Below, in pieces: positions 8,947 to 18,470 of a DNA stretch of 64,000 bases. The notes beneath the pieces were generated by a model, which was not told the DNA's origin, did not search any database, and was given only the letters and a program-made list of their open reading frames with translations. Position 1 is the first letter of the stretch. Every line of letters starts with the position of its first letter. A program made the position numbers and the translations under genes. Source of the DNA: Mongoliimonas terrestris (GTDB lineage: Bacteria > Pseudomonadota > Alphaproteobacteria > Rhizobiales > Pleomorphomonadaceae); assembly GCF_001927285.1 (NCBI RefSeq), contig NZ_MSIG01000005.1, positions 62,001-126,000 of the forward strand. The letters run 5' to 3'.

Positions 8947-10800
8947 TCAGTCCTCGATCTGCCCCACGTCCCGGATCGCCCCTCGCGCGGCGCTGGTCGT
9001 CATCGCCGCGTAGGCGCGGAGGGCAGGGGTGATCTTGCGGGGGCGGGCGTCGGCCGGCTTCCAGGCCGCCTTGCCCTTCGCCGTCATGGCGGCGCGGCGT
9101 TCGGCGAACACCGCGTCCGACACGTCCACCCGGATCACCCGGTTCGGGATGTCGATGACGATCGGGTCGCCTTCCTCCACGAGGCCGATCAGCCCGCCTT
9201 CCGCCGCTTCCGGCGAGACGTGGCCGATCGAAAGCCCGGAGGTGCCGCCGGAGAAGCGGCCGTCGGTCACGAGCGCGCACGCCTTGCCGAGCCCCTTCGA
9301 CTTCAGGTAGCTGGTCGGATAGAGCATCTCCTGCATGCCGGGGCCGCCCTTCGGGCCCTCGTAGCGGATCAGCACCACGTCGCCGGCCTTGATCTCGTTG
9401 GAGAGGATGGCCTTCACGGCCGCGTCCTGGCTTTCGAAGATGCGCGCCGGCCCGTTGAACGTGAGGATGCTGGCGTCGACGCCCGCCGTCTTCACGATGC
9501 AGCCCTCCTCGGCGAGGTTGCCGTAGAGTACCGCGAGGCCACCGTCCTTGGAGAAGGCGTGCTCGGCCGAGCGGATGGTGCCGCCCGCCCGGTCCGTGTC
9601 CAGCTCCTCCCAGCGGTTCGCCTGGCTGAACGCCACCTGGGTCGGCACGCCGCCGGGCGCGGCGCTGTAGAAGGCGCGCACGCTTTCCGAACGGGTGCGG
9701 GTGATGTCCCAGCGGTCGATGGCGTCCTTCAGGGTGGCGGCGTGCACGGTGCCGCAGTCGGCGTGCACGAGGCCGGCCTTCTCCAGTTCGCCGAGGATGG
9801 ACATGATGCCGCCGGCCCGGTGCACGTCCTCCATGTGGACGTTGGCGACCGACGGGGCGACCTTGCAGAGCACCGGCACCCGGCGGGACAGCCGGTCGAT
9901 GTCCTTCATGGTGAAGTCGACGCCCGCCTCGAAGGCGGCGGCCAACAGGTGCAGCACCGTGTTGGTGGAGCCGCCCATGGCGATGTCGAGCGTCATGGCG
10001 TTCTCGAACGCCTTGAAGTTGGCGATCGAGCGCGGCAGCACGGAGGCGTCGTCCTGCTCGTAATAGCGCTTGGCGAGGTCCACCACCAGGTGACCGGCCT
10101 CCACGAACAGGCGCTTGCGGTCGGCGTGGGTGGCGAGGGTGGAGCCGTTGCCGGGCAGCGACAGGCCGAGCGCCTCGGTCAGGCAGTTCATCGAGTTGGC
10201 GGTGAACATGCCCGAACAGGAGCCGCAGGTCGGGCAGGCCGAGCGCTCGATCGTCTTCACGTCCTCGTCGGACATGGCCTCGTCGGCCGCCGCCACCATG
10301 GCGTCCACCAGGTCGAGCTTCTTCAGCTTGTCGCCGAGCACCACCTTGCCGGCTTCCATCGGGCCGCCCGAGACGAACACCGCCGGGATGTTCAGCCGCA
10401 TGGCCGCCATCAGCATGCCGGGGGTGATCTTGTCGCAGTTGGAGATGCACACCATCGCGTCGGCGCAATGGGCGTTGACCATGTACTCCACGCTGTCGGC
10501 GATCAGGTCGCGCGAGGGCAGGGAGTAGAGCATCCCGTCGTGGCCCATGGCGATGCCGTCGTCCACCGCGATGGTGTTGAACTCCTTGGCGACGCCACCG
10601 GCCTTCTCGATCTCCCGGGCGACCAGCTGGCCGAGGTCCTTCAGGTGCACATGGCCAGGCACGAACTGGGTGAAGGAGTTCACCACCGCGATGATCGGCT
10701 TGCCGAAGTCCTCGTCCTTCATGCCCGTCGCGCGCCAGAGGCCGCGGGCCCCGGCCATGTTGCGGCCGTGGGTGGTGGTGCGGGAGCGGTAGGCCGGCAT
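8947..10800 (-). CDS. ilvD: Dihydroxy-acid dehydratase
   Basis: A 617-residue cytoplasmic Fe-S enzyme that dehydrates 2,3-dihydroxy-isovalerate and its methylvalerate analogue to the 2-keto acids of valine/leucine and isoleucine synthesis. Visible signatures: [20 protein letters not shown] at the N-terminus, the cluster cysteine motifs [12 protein letters not shown] (near residue 123) and [19 protein letters not shown] (near 195), and [20 protein letters not shown] near the C-terminus. Length matches the family. Start ATG at 10800; an upstream in-frame extension is not conserved. The last codons are followed by a family A hairpin. No other ilv genes are adjacent. Confidence 0.97.
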   Translation of the reverse strand: MPAYRSRTTTHGRNMAGARGLWRATGMKDEDFGKPIIAVVNSFTQFVPGHVHLKDLGQLVAREIEKAGGVAKEFNTIAVDDGIAMGHDGMLYSLPSRDLIADSVEYMVNAHCADAMVCISNCDKITPGMLMAAMRLNIPAVFVSGGPMEAGKVVLGDKLKKLDLVDAMVAAADEAMSDEDVKTIERSACPTCGSCSGMFTANSMNCLTEALGLSLPGNGSTLATHADRKRLFVEAGHLVVDLAKRYYEQDDASVLPRSIANFKAFENAMTLDIAMGGSTNTVLHLLAAAFEAGVDFTMKDIDRLSRRVPVLCKVAPSVANVHMEDVHRAGGIMSILGELEKAGLVHADCGTVHAATLKDAIDRWDITRTRSESVRAFYSAAPGGVPTQVAFSQANRWEELDTDRAGGTIRSAEHAFSKDGGLAVLYGNLAEEGCIVKTAGVDASILTFNGPARIFESQDAAVKAILSNEIKAGDVVLIRYEGPKGGPGMQEMLYPTSYLKSKGLGKACALVTDGRFSGGTSGLSIGHVSPEAAEGGLIGLVEEGDPIVIDIPNRVIRVDVSDAVFAERRAAMTAKGKAAWKPADARPRKITPALRAYAAMTTSAARGAIRDVGQIED

Positions 10801-11132
10801 GGTGTGTCCTCGGCGGTGGCTAGGGCGGTGGGAGTCGTCGGACCGTGGAAGGGACGACGGCGAAATTTTCGTGCGTATATCGGGTTTGATTTTCGCTGTC
10901 CAAGCCCGTGAGCCGCTCCAAGCCTTCGAAAAGCGCATTGGCCGGCTACAGACTGGCTACAGACGGACGACAAGCACGCTACATGCGGCGACATCATGCC
11001 TACAAGGCGGCACCAAGCGGCGCCAAATCGCGACAAGATACGCCCTGTAGCGCACGCCGATACAACCTGTGAGGGAACCCTGATCCGGGTGACCGATCCC
11101 CGTCCGACGGTCGGCGACCACAACCGGAACGG
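10801..11132. other. Intergenic region between the ABC-F gene and ilvD
   Basis: 332 bases without a credible ORF. Read on the minus strand it must hold the 3' end of the ABC-F transcript and the ilvD promoter. Six copies of the pentamer CTACA or its complement TGTAG lie between about 10948 and 11050, including a direct repeat of CTGTAGCC. No leader peptide, riboswitch or tRNA could be recognised. Confidence 0.5.
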
Positions 11133-13019
11133 TCAGCCGGCTTCCAGTTCGGCTGCCTCGTAGGTGCCGGAAAGCTCCAGCCACTCCTCTTCGGCGGCGT
11201 CGATGGCCTTGAGGGCGTCGGCCCTTTCCTTGGAGAGCTTCGCGCCCTTGGCCGGATCCTTCGTAAAGAGATCCGGGTCGGCCAGCGCCCCGTCGAGCTT
11301 GGCGACGGTCTTGCGGAGCGTCTCCATCCGGTTCTCAACCGCTTGAATCTGTTTGCGAAGCGGGGCCAGCTGGGCGCGTTTCTCGGCCGCCATCCGGCGC
11401 CGGTCCGCGTTGGTCAGCCGGTCGCCGGACCTGGCCTCGCTGCGCCCGCCGTCCGGGCCGGAGAGCACGTAGCGGGTATAGTCGTTCATGTCCCCGTCGA
11501 ACGGCCGCACCTGTCCGTCCGCCACCAGCCACAGGCGGTCGGCGGTCGCCTCCACCAAGTGGCGATCATGGCTGATCAGGATCACCGCCCCGTCGAAGGT
11601 GTTCAGCGCCTCGATCAGGCTTTCGCGGCTGTCGATGTCCAGATGGTTGGTCGGCTCGTCCAGAATCAACAGGTTAGGCCCGTGGAAGGTGGCCAGGCCC
11701 AAGAGCAGCCGGGCCTTCTCGCCGCCGGAAAGCTCGCGCGCAGGCGTGTCCATCTTGGCCGTCTCCAGCCCCATTCGCGCCACGCGCGACCGCACCTTCG
11801 CCTCCGGCTGGTCCGGCATCAGCCGCCGCACATGCTCCACCGCGCTCTCCGCCGGCCGCAGTTCGTCGAGCTGGTGCTGGGCGAAATAGGCGATCTCGAT
11901 CTTGGTCGCCCGGGTCACCTCGCCGCCGAACGGCTCCAGCCGGCCGGCGATCAGCTTGGCCAGCGTCGACTTGCCGTTGCCGTTCTTGCCGAGGAGAGCG
12001 ATCCGGTCGTCGTCGTCGATCCGCAAATTCAGGTTCCGGAGCACGGGCTTGGCCGGGTCGTAGCCGACCGCGAGCCGGTCGAACACCAGGATGGGCGGGG
12101 CGATCTTGGCGCGCGGCGGCGGGAAGGTGATGGGCTCCACGTGGTCTTCCACGACCGCGTCGATCAGTTCCATCCGCTCCAGCATCTTCACGCGAGACTG
12201 CGCCTGGGTCGCCTTGGAGGCCTTGGCCTTGAAGCGATCCACGAAGGATTGCAGGTGCTTGCGCCGGGCCTCCTGCTTCTCGCGCGCCTTCTCCTGCAGC
12301 AGCATCTTCTCCCGCCGCTGCCGCGCGAAGCTGGAATAGCCGCCACGCCAGAGCGTCAGCCGCTGCTGGTCCAGGTGGCAGATGTGGTCGACGGCGGTGT
12401 CGAGCAGATCGCGGTCGTGGCTGATCAGCAGCACCGTGTGCGGATATTTCTGCACATAGGTCTGCAGCCAGACCGTGCCCTCCAGATCGAGATAGTTGGT
12501 CGGCTCGTCCAGGAGCAGCAGGTCGGGTTCGGCAAAGAGAACCGCCGCGAGGGCGACCCGCATGCGCCAGCCGCCGGAGAAATCCTTGCACGGCCGCAGC
12601 TGATCCGCCGCGTCGAACCCCAATCCCGCCAGGATCGTCGCCGCCCGCGCCTCCGCCGAATGGGCGCCGATGTCGGCGAGCCGGATCTGGATCTCGGCGA
12701 TCCGGTGCGGGTCCGTCGCCGTCTCCGCCTCCGCCAGCAAGGACAACCGCTCCGTGTCCGCGGCGAGGACGAAGTCGAGCAGGCTCTGCTCCGTCCCGGG
12801 TGCCTCCTGCGCCACCCGCCCGAGCTTCATCGCCCGCTTCAACTCGACCGAGCCGCTCTCCGGCGAGATATCCCCCGCAATCAACCCGAAGAGCGTCGTC
12901 TTCCCCGTGCCGTTGCGGCCCACGAGCCCGACCTTCGCCCCGTCGTGGATCACCACGGAGGCCTTATCGATGAGCATGCGCCCTGCAATGCGGTAGGTGA
13001 GGTCGGTGATCGTCAGCAT
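11133..13019 (-). CDS. ABC-F family ATP-binding protein (Uup/YheS-like)
   Basis: A soluble protein of about 628 residues with two ABC ATPase domains in tandem and no membrane part, the ABC-F arrangement of ribosome-acting translation factors. Domain 1 has Walker A GRNGTGKTTL, signature FSGGWRMRVALA and Walker B LLLLDEPTNYLD. Domain 2 has GKNGNGKSTLAKL, LSGGEKARLLLG and LLILDEPTNHLD. Between them lies a basic alpha-helical linker (about residues 240-290), and a coiled C-terminal extension follows (about 545-625), as in Uup-like members. Start ATG 13019 gives the family-typical MLTITDLTYRI; ATGs at 13025 and 13055 are also in frame. It may resolve stalled ribosomes or have a housekeeping role; antibiotic resistance cannot be inferred. 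Confidence 0.92.
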   Translation of the reverse strand: MLTITDLTYRIAGRMLIDKASVVIHDGAKVGLVGRNGTGKTTLFGLIAGDISPESGSVELKRAMKLGRVAQEAPGTEQSLLDFVLAADTERLSLLAEAETATDPHRIAEIQIRLADIGAHSAEARAATILAGLGFDAADQLRPCKDFSGGWRMRVALAAVLFAEPDLLLLDEPTNYLDLEGTVWLQTYVQKYPHTVLLISHDRDLLDTAVDHICHLDQQRLTLWRGGYSSFARQRREKMLLQEKAREKQEARRKHLQSFVDRFKAKASKATQAQSRVKMLERMELIDAVVEDHVEPITFPPPRAKIAPPILVFDRLAVGYDPAKPVLRNLNLRIDDDDRIALLGKNGNGKSTLAKLIAGRLEPFGGEVTRATKIEIAYFAQHQLDELRPAESAVEHVRRLMPDQPEAKVRSRVARMGLETAKMDTPARELSGGEKARLLLGLATFHGPNLLILDEPTNHLDIDSRESLIEALNTFDGAVILISHDRHLVEATADRLWLVADGQVRPFDGDMNDYTRYVLSGPDGGRSEARSGDRLTNADRRRMAAEKRAQLAPLRKQIQAVENRMETLRKTVAKLDGALADPDLFTKDPAKGAKLSKERADALKAIDAAEEEWLELSGTYEAAELEAG

Positions 13020-13137
13020 GGACATGGGTTTGGCCGAGCCGTCGTCCGAACGCAAGAGGCCGACTAAGCCATTCGCTGTCGGCTCAACTCATGCGCTATG
13101 TTCCATGTTTTTACAACGCCTGCGCGGAGGGTGCTTC

Positions 13138-13257
13138 ATGGAAGCGTCGATCGATCCGATCGACGCATGCCGAGAGGAGGTGAGACGATTGAAGATCCGG
13201 CTTAGTCTGGTCATCAGGCTGTATGGCTGCCACCTGCACCTGAAGATCAGCTTCTAA
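13138..13257 (+). CDS. Candidate 39-residue small protein inside an inverted-repeat element
   Basis: A small ORF running against its neighbours (kup and the ABC-F gene are both on the other strand). The start ATG at 13138 is preceded by a good ribosome-binding site, GGAGGG, seven bases upstream. A second possible site (GAGGAGG, about 13174-13180) precedes TTG 13189. The C-terminal 25 residues are basic and hydrophobic by turns (RLKIRLSLVIRLYGCHLHL), unlike a random GC-rich frame. I do not recognise the family. It could be a type I toxin-like peptide, a leader peptide, or not translated. No promoter is clear. Confidence 0.4.
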   Translation: MEASIDPIDACREEVRRLKIRLSLVIRLYGCHLHLKISF

Positions 13258-13321
13258 GGGAACGGGGGTCGGGCCATAGGCCCGGCCTCCACCGGATGAA
13301 GGTCGTCTCACCTCCCTCGTG
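13145..13321. other. Structured inverted-repeat element around the small ORF
   Basis: Three nested structures are visible: a 9-bp perfect hairpin GCGTCGATC-GATCC-GATCGACGC at 13145-13167; a long-range inverted repeat joining GAGGTGAGACGA (about 13177-13188) to TCGTCTCACCTC (about 13305-13316); and a CGGGCC-ATA-GGCCCG hairpin near 13271-13285. The left long-range arm covers the internal ribosome-binding sequence of the small ORF, so folding would sequester it. The rest of the 13026-13372 gap holds no other feature. Confidence 0.6.
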
Positions 13322-13372
13322 TCGCAGAAACTACCATGGGCGCACCCCGATCGAAAGAGTGCGGCCGACCCG

Positions 13373-15346
13373 TCACACCGTGAACTGCTGGCCGAGTTCC
13401 ACCACCCGGTTGGACGGGATGCGGTAGAAGTCGGTGGCGTTCGCCGCCATCCGGGTGAGGGCGATGAAGAGGCGGTCCTGCCAGATGGGCATGCCGGATT
13501 GCGGCGATGCCCGGAACGACCGCCGGTTCAGGAAGAAGCTGGTCGACATGATGTCGAACTTCAGCCCCTGTTTTCGGCAGAGCGCCAGCGCCTTCGGCAC
13601 GTTCGGCGTCTCCACATAGCCGAAGGTCAAGGTCACACGGGTGAAGTCCTCGTTGAGCGGGTCGATCTTCACCCGCTCGGCCTCGCTGACGCGCGGCGCG
13701 GTCGAGACTCGCACCGTCAGCACCACGTTCTTGGCGTGCAGCACCGTATTGTGCTTCAGGTTGTGCATCAAGGCGCTCGGCGCGATCTCCGGATCGGAGG
13801 TCAGGAAGACCGCGGTGCCGGGCACGCGCACCGGATGGGACTTCTCCAGCATCCGCACCAGTTCCGCCAGCGGCACGCTCTCCCGGTGCGACTTCTCGTA
13901 GACGATGCGGGTGCCGCGCACCCAGGTCCACATGGAGATGGTGATGAAGGTGGCGAGCAGCAGCGGGAAGTAGCCGCCGTCCATGACCTTCAGGAGGTTG
14001 GCGCCGAGGAAGATCAACTCGATGGCAAGGAAGGGCGCCACCAGGGCGACCGCCATCCAGAGCGGCCGACGCCAGGCCTTCCAGACCACGATGAAGGCGA
14101 GCAGCGAGGTCATCACCATCTCGCCGGTCACCGAGATGCCGTAGGCCGACGCAAGGGCGCTGGACGACTGGAAGAACACCACCAGGATGAGCACGCCGCC
14201 GAGAAGCAGCCAGTTCACCCGCGGCATGTAGATCTGGCCGGCCTGCGTCTCGGAGGTGTGCCGGCTCTCCAGGCGCGGCAGAAGCCCGAGCTGCACCGCC
14301 TGCTGCGTCAGCGAATAGGCGCCGGTGATCACCGCCTGGCTGGCGATGATGGTGGCCACGGTGGCCAGGATCACGTAGGGCAGCCGCGCCCACTCGGGCA
14401 CGAGCAGGAAGAAGGGGTTCTCGATCGCTTCGGGATGAGCGAGCACCAGCGCGCCCTGGCCGAGATAATTGAGCGTCAGCGCCGGAAACACGAGCAGCAG
14501 CCAGGCAGCCTGGATCGGCTTGCGGCCGAAGTGGCCCATGTCGGCGTAGAGCGCCTCGGCGCCGGTCACCGCCAGGAAGACGGAGCCGAGCACCACGAGG
14601 GCGAGAAGCCCGTGGTCGACGATGAAGGAGATCGCCGAGTAGGGGTTGAGCGCGTGCAGGATGGCCGGGTCGTCGCCTACGTGGATCGCGCCGGAGACCG
14701 CAAGGCACAGGAACCAGAAGGCCGTGATGGGGCCGAACAGCGCCGCCACCTTGCCGGTGCCGAAGCTCTGCACCGCAAACAGCGTCACGATGATCACGAT
14801 CGTCAGCGGCACGATCAGGTCGTCGAGGCCGGGCGCGACCAGCTTCAGGCCTTCCACCGCGGACAGCACGGAGATGGCCGGCGTGATGACCGCGTCGCCG
14901 TAGAACAGCGAGGCGCCGAGAACGCCGAGGATGAAGACGATGGCGGAGCGGCGGCCGATGGCGCTCTGGGCGAGCGCCAGCAGCGACAGCGTGCCGCCTT
15001 CGCCGCGGTTGTCGGCGAACAGGATGAAGAGCACGTACTTGACGGTCACGATCAGGGTCAGCGACCACAGGAGCAACGAGACGACGCCGGTGACTTCGCT
15101 GCGCGTCACCATGCCGTCGACCGCGGTGTGGTGCAGTGCCTCACGGAAGGCATAGAGCGGGCTCGTGCCGATGTCGCCATAGACGACGCCGACGGACCCA
15201 AGGGCGAGACCGAAGAATCCCGCCTTGCCGTGGCCGGTCCCGTGTCCCCCGTTGTGGTCGTGATCGTGGGACTTGTCGGGGCTGGCGGGTGCCGCAGCGG
15301 ACGGGCCCGCGCCTGGCGTGGCCTTGCTGCCTGGGGTTTCGCTCAT
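13373..15346 (-). CDS. kup: KUP-family potassium uptake protein
   Basis: A 657-residue inner-membrane K+/H+ symporter of the HAK/KUP/KT family. After a His/Gly-rich N-terminal tail ([17 protein letters not shown], about residues 25-42) comes the signature [20 protein letters not shown], then about twelve membrane helices and a C-terminal cytoplasmic domain of about 170 residues. Other family marks are [33 protein letters not shown] and [17 protein letters not shown]. Start ATG at 15346; a start at 15406 would add 20 residues that are not family-like. The His-rich tail is unusual and could bind metal. Confidence 0.95.
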   Translation of the reverse strand: MSETPGSKATPGAGPSAAAPASPDKSHDHDHNGGHGTGHGKAGFFGLALGSVGVVYGDIGTSPLYAFREALHHTAVDGMVTRSEVTGVVSLLLWSLTLIVTVKYVLFILFADNRGEGGTLSLLALAQSAIGRRSAIVFILGVLGASLFYGDAVITPAISVLSAVEGLKLVAPGLDDLIVPLTIVIIVTLFAVQSFGTGKVAALFGPITAFWFLCLAVSGAIHVGDDPAILHALNPYSAISFIVDHGLLALVVLGSVFLAVTGAEALYADMGHFGRKPIQAAWLLLVFPALTLNYLGQGALVLAHPEAIENPFFLLVPEWARLPYVILATVATIIASQAVITGAYSLTQQAVQLGLLPRLESRHTSETQAGQIYMPRVNWLLLGGVLILVVFFQSSSALASAYGISVTGEMVMTSLLAFIVVWKAWRRPLWMAVALVAPFLAIELIFLGANLLKVMDGGYFPLLLATFITISMWTWVRGTRIVYEKSHRESVPLAELVRMLEKSHPVRVPGTAVFLTSDPEIAPSALMHNLKHNTVLHAKNVVLTVRVSTAPRVSEAERVKIDPLNEDFTRVTLTFGYVETPNVPKALALCRKQGLKFDIMSTSFFLNRRSFRASPQSGMPIWQDRLFIALTRMAANATDFYRIPSNRVVELGQQFTV

Positions 15347-15570
15347 GTCGAACCGTTTCGGCGATCGGACGTCGATGGACGTCGGCTCGATCGGCGGGCG
15401 CAGCATTTAAGGGATCGGGGGAGTGTTCGCAAGTGCACGCCGTCCTCTCGCATCCGCACCGCTTGGAGTCCCGTCCGCACTATCCACGACGCGGGGGTCG
15501 ACGGAAAGAGGAAAAGCCGACGATTCGCACTGGCATCGATCAGCCGTCCGGAGCAAAGGCCCTCAAGCGT

Positions 15571-15605
15571 AAAAACCGGCCACCGCGGGGTGCGGTGACC
15601 GGTTT
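15571..15605 (-). terminator. Intrinsic terminator after the small secreted protein gene
   Basis: Stem AAACCGG-x-CACCGC / GCGGTG-x-CCGGTTT with a GGGG loop, followed on the minus strand by a T run (TTTTTA). It lies 30 bases beyond the stop of the 125-residue secreted protein. Confidence 0.85.
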
Positions 15606-15634
15606 CCGTTCGATCTGTCAGGCGAGACTGGCGG

Positions 15635-16012
15635 TCAAATGCCTTCGCCGAGCGGCTTCACCACCACATGGCGGGCGTCGGCCGAGCAATCGACCTGAAG
15701 GCCGAGGCCCTCCGGGCTGGTGACGCTGGTGCCGGTGCCAGCGGCGACGGCGAACTGGACGCGGCTGCCCATGACCGGCACGTCGTCCTCGCCGACGCGA
15801 TCCGAGATCACGAGCGTCAGGCTGCAGGTCTCACCGGCGCGGGCGAAGGTGCCGACAGCGTGCTTGGAGCCGAAGTCGTAGGCGAAGCCATAGCCGGCGG
15901 CGTGAACGGACGGCTGCGGAGCGACAAGGCCGATGTCGGCCGCGCTCACGGTGGCGATCGGGGTGGCGGCGAGGAGGATGGCGGCGGCGAGGGGGATCAG
16001 CTTGGTGTTCAT
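15635..16012 (-). CDS. Small secreted protein of unknown function
   Basis: 125 residues starting at ATG 16012. A clear Sec signal peptide (KLIPLAAAILLAATPIATVSA, cleavage near residue 24) precedes a mature domain of about 100 residues predicted to be beta-rich, with two cysteines (in ETCSLTLVISD and LQVDCSADAR) that could form a disulfide in the periplasm. I do not recognise the family. It is monocistronic, with its own terminator. The region upstream is a long gene-poor stretch. Confidence 0.7.
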   Translation of the reverse strand: MNTKLIPLAAAILLAATPIATVSAADIGLVAPQPSVHAAGYGFAYDFGSKHAVGTFARAGETCSLTLVISDRVGEDDVPVMGSRVQFAVAAGTGTSVTSPEGLGLQVDCSADARHVVVKPLGEGI

Positions 16013-16813
16013 TGTAGTCAGGCTCCAGAAAAACCGTGAGGGAGGGGCGCACCACCGGGGAGGGATCGGTGGTGCGCCCAATCGACGGCGGGGAGGAGGG
16101 TCTCCGCGGACGTCGGGTCGGGTGGACGGCGAGGGAGGGCGCCGGACACCCGGGGGTGGACTGAACGGACGGGTCTAGGGAGGATTTCGTCTGTCCAGTC
16201 CGAAACGGCAGTCTATGTGAACGCTCAGCTACTCAGCCTGCAAAGCACAGCAACAATGAATTCGTCATAGAAGGTCGAGCGGATCGTTGTGTTGGTCCTG
16301 ATCGGGATCTGCTCTTGCTTGCCGCGCCGTCCGTTCGGATGTCGTCCACTTGGGATGGCTTTCATCCGACGAGCGGTTTGGTTCGCCGTTGCCGGACCGG
16401 GCTGCAAGGGGAAGCACACTTCCATTTGCGGGCCTTGTCTGGCAGGTCGGTTTCGAACCGTCCCGATGACCAAGGTATACGCTATGTTGCAGTGCAAAAG
16501 AAAGATGGGCTTGATAGGTTTAACCGATTGAAAGGGGGCTAAACCGGTTTAGCAATCTTCATAAGTTTTATGGATGAAATATACTTTTTCTGAAAGCGTG
16601 GGTACGAGGGACGACGAAACGGGCGCAAAACCGGCGCCGCGGGAAAAAGTCCCGGTGCATGGATTGATAGGCGATATCTATCATAGAGCGCTGTGCATAC
16701 GCAGCATTCGTGGTATCCGTCGATCATCCTGCCGGGATCGTTCTCGCCTTGTGGGCGCGGTCGTGGTAAGCGGCGCTCCTTGCGGCCTCGTCTGGAGCTC
16801 GTTCGGCGGCGCC
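16013..16813. other. 800-base gene-poor region, AT-richer than its surroundings
   Basis: No convincing ORF: the frames present (60-90 residues) are rich in rare codons and match nothing I know. It contains a TTGCAGTGCAA palindrome at 16487-16497, a 16-bp perfect palindrome at 16538-16553, a TGATAG-N7-CTATCA inverted repeat at 16665-16683 and possible -10 boxes (TATACT near 16580). The base composition of 16200-16690 differs from neighbouring genes and may mark a decayed insertion. Confidence 0.5.
16538..16553. promoter_or_regulatory. 16-bp perfect palindrome, LacI-type operator candidate
   Basis: GCTAAACCGGTTTAGC is perfectly symmetric with the central AACCGGTT typical of LacI/GalR-family operators. 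A related imperfect half (GGTTTAACCGATTGAA) lies 13 bases upstream. No LacI-family gene lies in the window, and the nearest downstream gene is fluC/crcB, 260 bases away. Confidence 0.5.
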
Positions 16814-17197
16814 ATGACGCTCTTTCATCTTCTTCTGGTCGCCGTCGGCGGCGGTCTCGGGTCGGTCTGCCGCCATGCGGTCTCGCTTGCGGCGGGGCGC
16901 TTGTTCGGCCCGGCCTTCCCGTGGGGCACGCTGGCGGTCAACGTGGCCGGATCGTTGGCGATGGGCCTCTTCGTCGGGGCGCTCGCCAGCCGGTTCGGCG
17001 GATCCGAGGCGCTGCGGCTTGCCGTGGCGACCGGGTTCCTCGGCGGCTTCACCACCCTTTCGTCGTTCTCGCTCGACGCCGTTGCGCTCTGGGAGCGCGG
17101 CGACGGGCTTCTCGCCGCCACCTACGTGGCCGCATCCATTCTCTTGTCTCTGGCGGGGCTCGTTGCAGGCCTTGCCGTCGTAAGGACACTCACATGA
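16814..17197 (+). CDS. crcB: Fluoride efflux channel FluC/CrcB
   Basis: A 127-residue inner-membrane protein with four helices that forms dual-topology dimers exporting fluoride. Family motifs: GGGLGSVCRHAVS (residues about 12-24), WGTLAVNVAGSLAMG (about 38-52) and TGFLGGFTTLSSFSLD (about 73-88; the phenylalanine/threonine track of the pore). Start ATG 16814; an upstream in-frame extension is not family-like. The stop overlaps the start of the next gene by ATGA. No fluoride riboswitch could be recognised upstream. Confidence 0.92.
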   Translation: MTLFHLLLVAVGGGLGSVCRHAVSLAAGRLFGPAFPWGTLAVNVAGSLAMGLFVGALASRFGGSEALRLAVATGFLGGFTTLSSFSLDAVALWERGDGLLAATYVAASILLSLAGLVAGLAVVRTLT

Positions 17198-18255
17198 CCA
17201 ACGGTCCCACCGCCGGCCCCCGGGTGGAGCTGCGCACCGTCGCCAAGGACGAAGCCGGGCTTCGCCTCGACCGCTGGTTCAAGGAGCACTATCCCGGCCT
17301 CGGCTTCGGCCACCTGCAGAAGCTGATCCGCTCGGGCCAGGTGCGGGTCGACGGCAAGCGGGCGGACACCTCCACGCGCATCGCCGCCGGCCAGGTGGTC
17401 CGTGTGCCGCCGCTGCAGAGCGGCGACGCGGCCGGCGCGTCCGCCTCCTTCATCGCCGCCGACAACGGCGCGCCCATGGCCCGGCCGAAGCAGACGCCGT
17501 CCGCCAACGAGGCGGACTATCTGCGCGCGCTGGTTCTCTACGAGGACGAGCACGTGTTCGTCTTCAACAAGCCGGCCGGCCTTGCGGTGCAGGGCGGCTC
17601 CGGCATGACGCGCCACATCGACGGCATGCTGGAGGCGTTCCGCGATCCGCGCGGCGTGAAGCCGCGGCTCGTCCACCGGCTCGACCGGGAAACGTCCGGC
17701 TGTCTGCTCGTCGCCCGCACCCGTCTCGCCGCCTCCACCCTGGGGCGCACCTTCCAGACTCGCTCGGCCCGCAAGATCTACTGGGCGCTCGTCTACGGCC
17801 AGCCGCGCCCGGCCCAAGGCAAGATCTCCAGCTATCTGAAGCGGGTGCCGAGTCCGGACGGCGACATGATGGTGGTCGCCAAGCACGGGGAGAAGGACGC
17901 CCAGCACGCGGTCACCTACTATTCCACGGTGGACCAGGCGGGTGGCAAGCTGGCCTGGCTGACCCTGAAGCCCACCACCGGGCGCACCCACCAGTTGCGC
18001 GTCCACTGCCAGGCCATGGGCCACCCCATCATGGGCGACCCGCGCTATTTCGACATCGAGAACTACGCCTTCCCCGGCGGCATCCAGAATCGCCTGCACC
18101 TCCTCGCGCGCCGGCTGACGATCCCGCACCCGACCGGCAAGGGCGTCATCGACGTCACCGCGCCGCTGCCGCCCCACATGCTGCAGTCGTGGAACCTGCT
18201 CGGCTTCGAGGCCGAGAACGACCCGCGCGCGGACCCATCGTTTCCCGAGGATTGA
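17194..18255 (+). CDS. rluC: RluC/RluA-family 23S rRNA pseudouridine synthase
   Basis: 353 residues: an N-terminal S4 RNA-binding domain (LRLDRWFKEHYPGLGFGHLQ... to about residue 75) followed by the RluA-type catalytic domain with HRLDRETSGCLLVARTR, whose aspartate is the nucleophile, and TGRTHQLRVHCQAMGHPIMGD. It isomerises specific uridines of 23S rRNA; the target sites (RluC versus RluD) are inferred from domain arrangement only. It overlaps crcB by four bases, implying translational coupling. Confidence 0.9.
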   Translation: MTNGPTAGPRVELRTVAKDEAGLRLDRWFKEHYPGLGFGHLQKLIRSGQVRVDGKRADTSTRIAAGQVVRVPPLQSGDAAGASASFIAADNGAPMARPKQTPSANEADYLRALVLYEDEHVFVFNKPAGLAVQGGSGMTRHIDGMLEAFRDPRGVKPRLVHRLDRETSGCLLVARTRLAASTLGRTFQTRSARKIYWALVYGQPRPAQGKISSYLKRVPSPDGDMMVVAKHGEKDAQHAVTYYSTVDQAGGKLAWLTLKPTTGRTHQLRVHCQAMGHPIMGDPRYFDIENYAFPGGIQNRLHLLARRLTIPHPTGKGVIDVTAPLPPHMLQSWNLLGFEAENDPRADPSFPED

Positions 18256-18470
18256 GCGGCGTGGCGGCACACGGCGGCCGGACAGGCGGGACCTTCTTCC
18301 TGCTTTCCCCGGGGTGCGACCTTCCGTCAATCGGGAATGGTCGTCCTTGCGCCGCAATCGTCGACTGGAGAATATTCGCGCCGAGCGACCGCGATGGCGG
18401 GCATGACGCCTGCCTGCCGCGCCCGATAGTGGAAGGCGCGGAACAAGGCCGCACGGACGGAGGAAGATAC

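Noticed and set aside
11040-11125. tRNA-like stretch downstream of the ABC-F gene
   Set aside because: It has fragments resembling a T-arm and a CCA-like end, but no acceptor stem or anticodon arm can be formed.
16225-16497. 90-codon ORF on the minus strand in the AT-richer island
   Set aside because: No ribosome-binding site or recognisable family, and its composition is mixed. I cannot support it as a gene.
16640-16813. Possible fluoride riboswitch upstream of fluC/crcB
   Set aside because: The conserved crcB-motif segments (GATGG with its pairing partners and the AACCGCC-type pseudoknot strand) could not be found.
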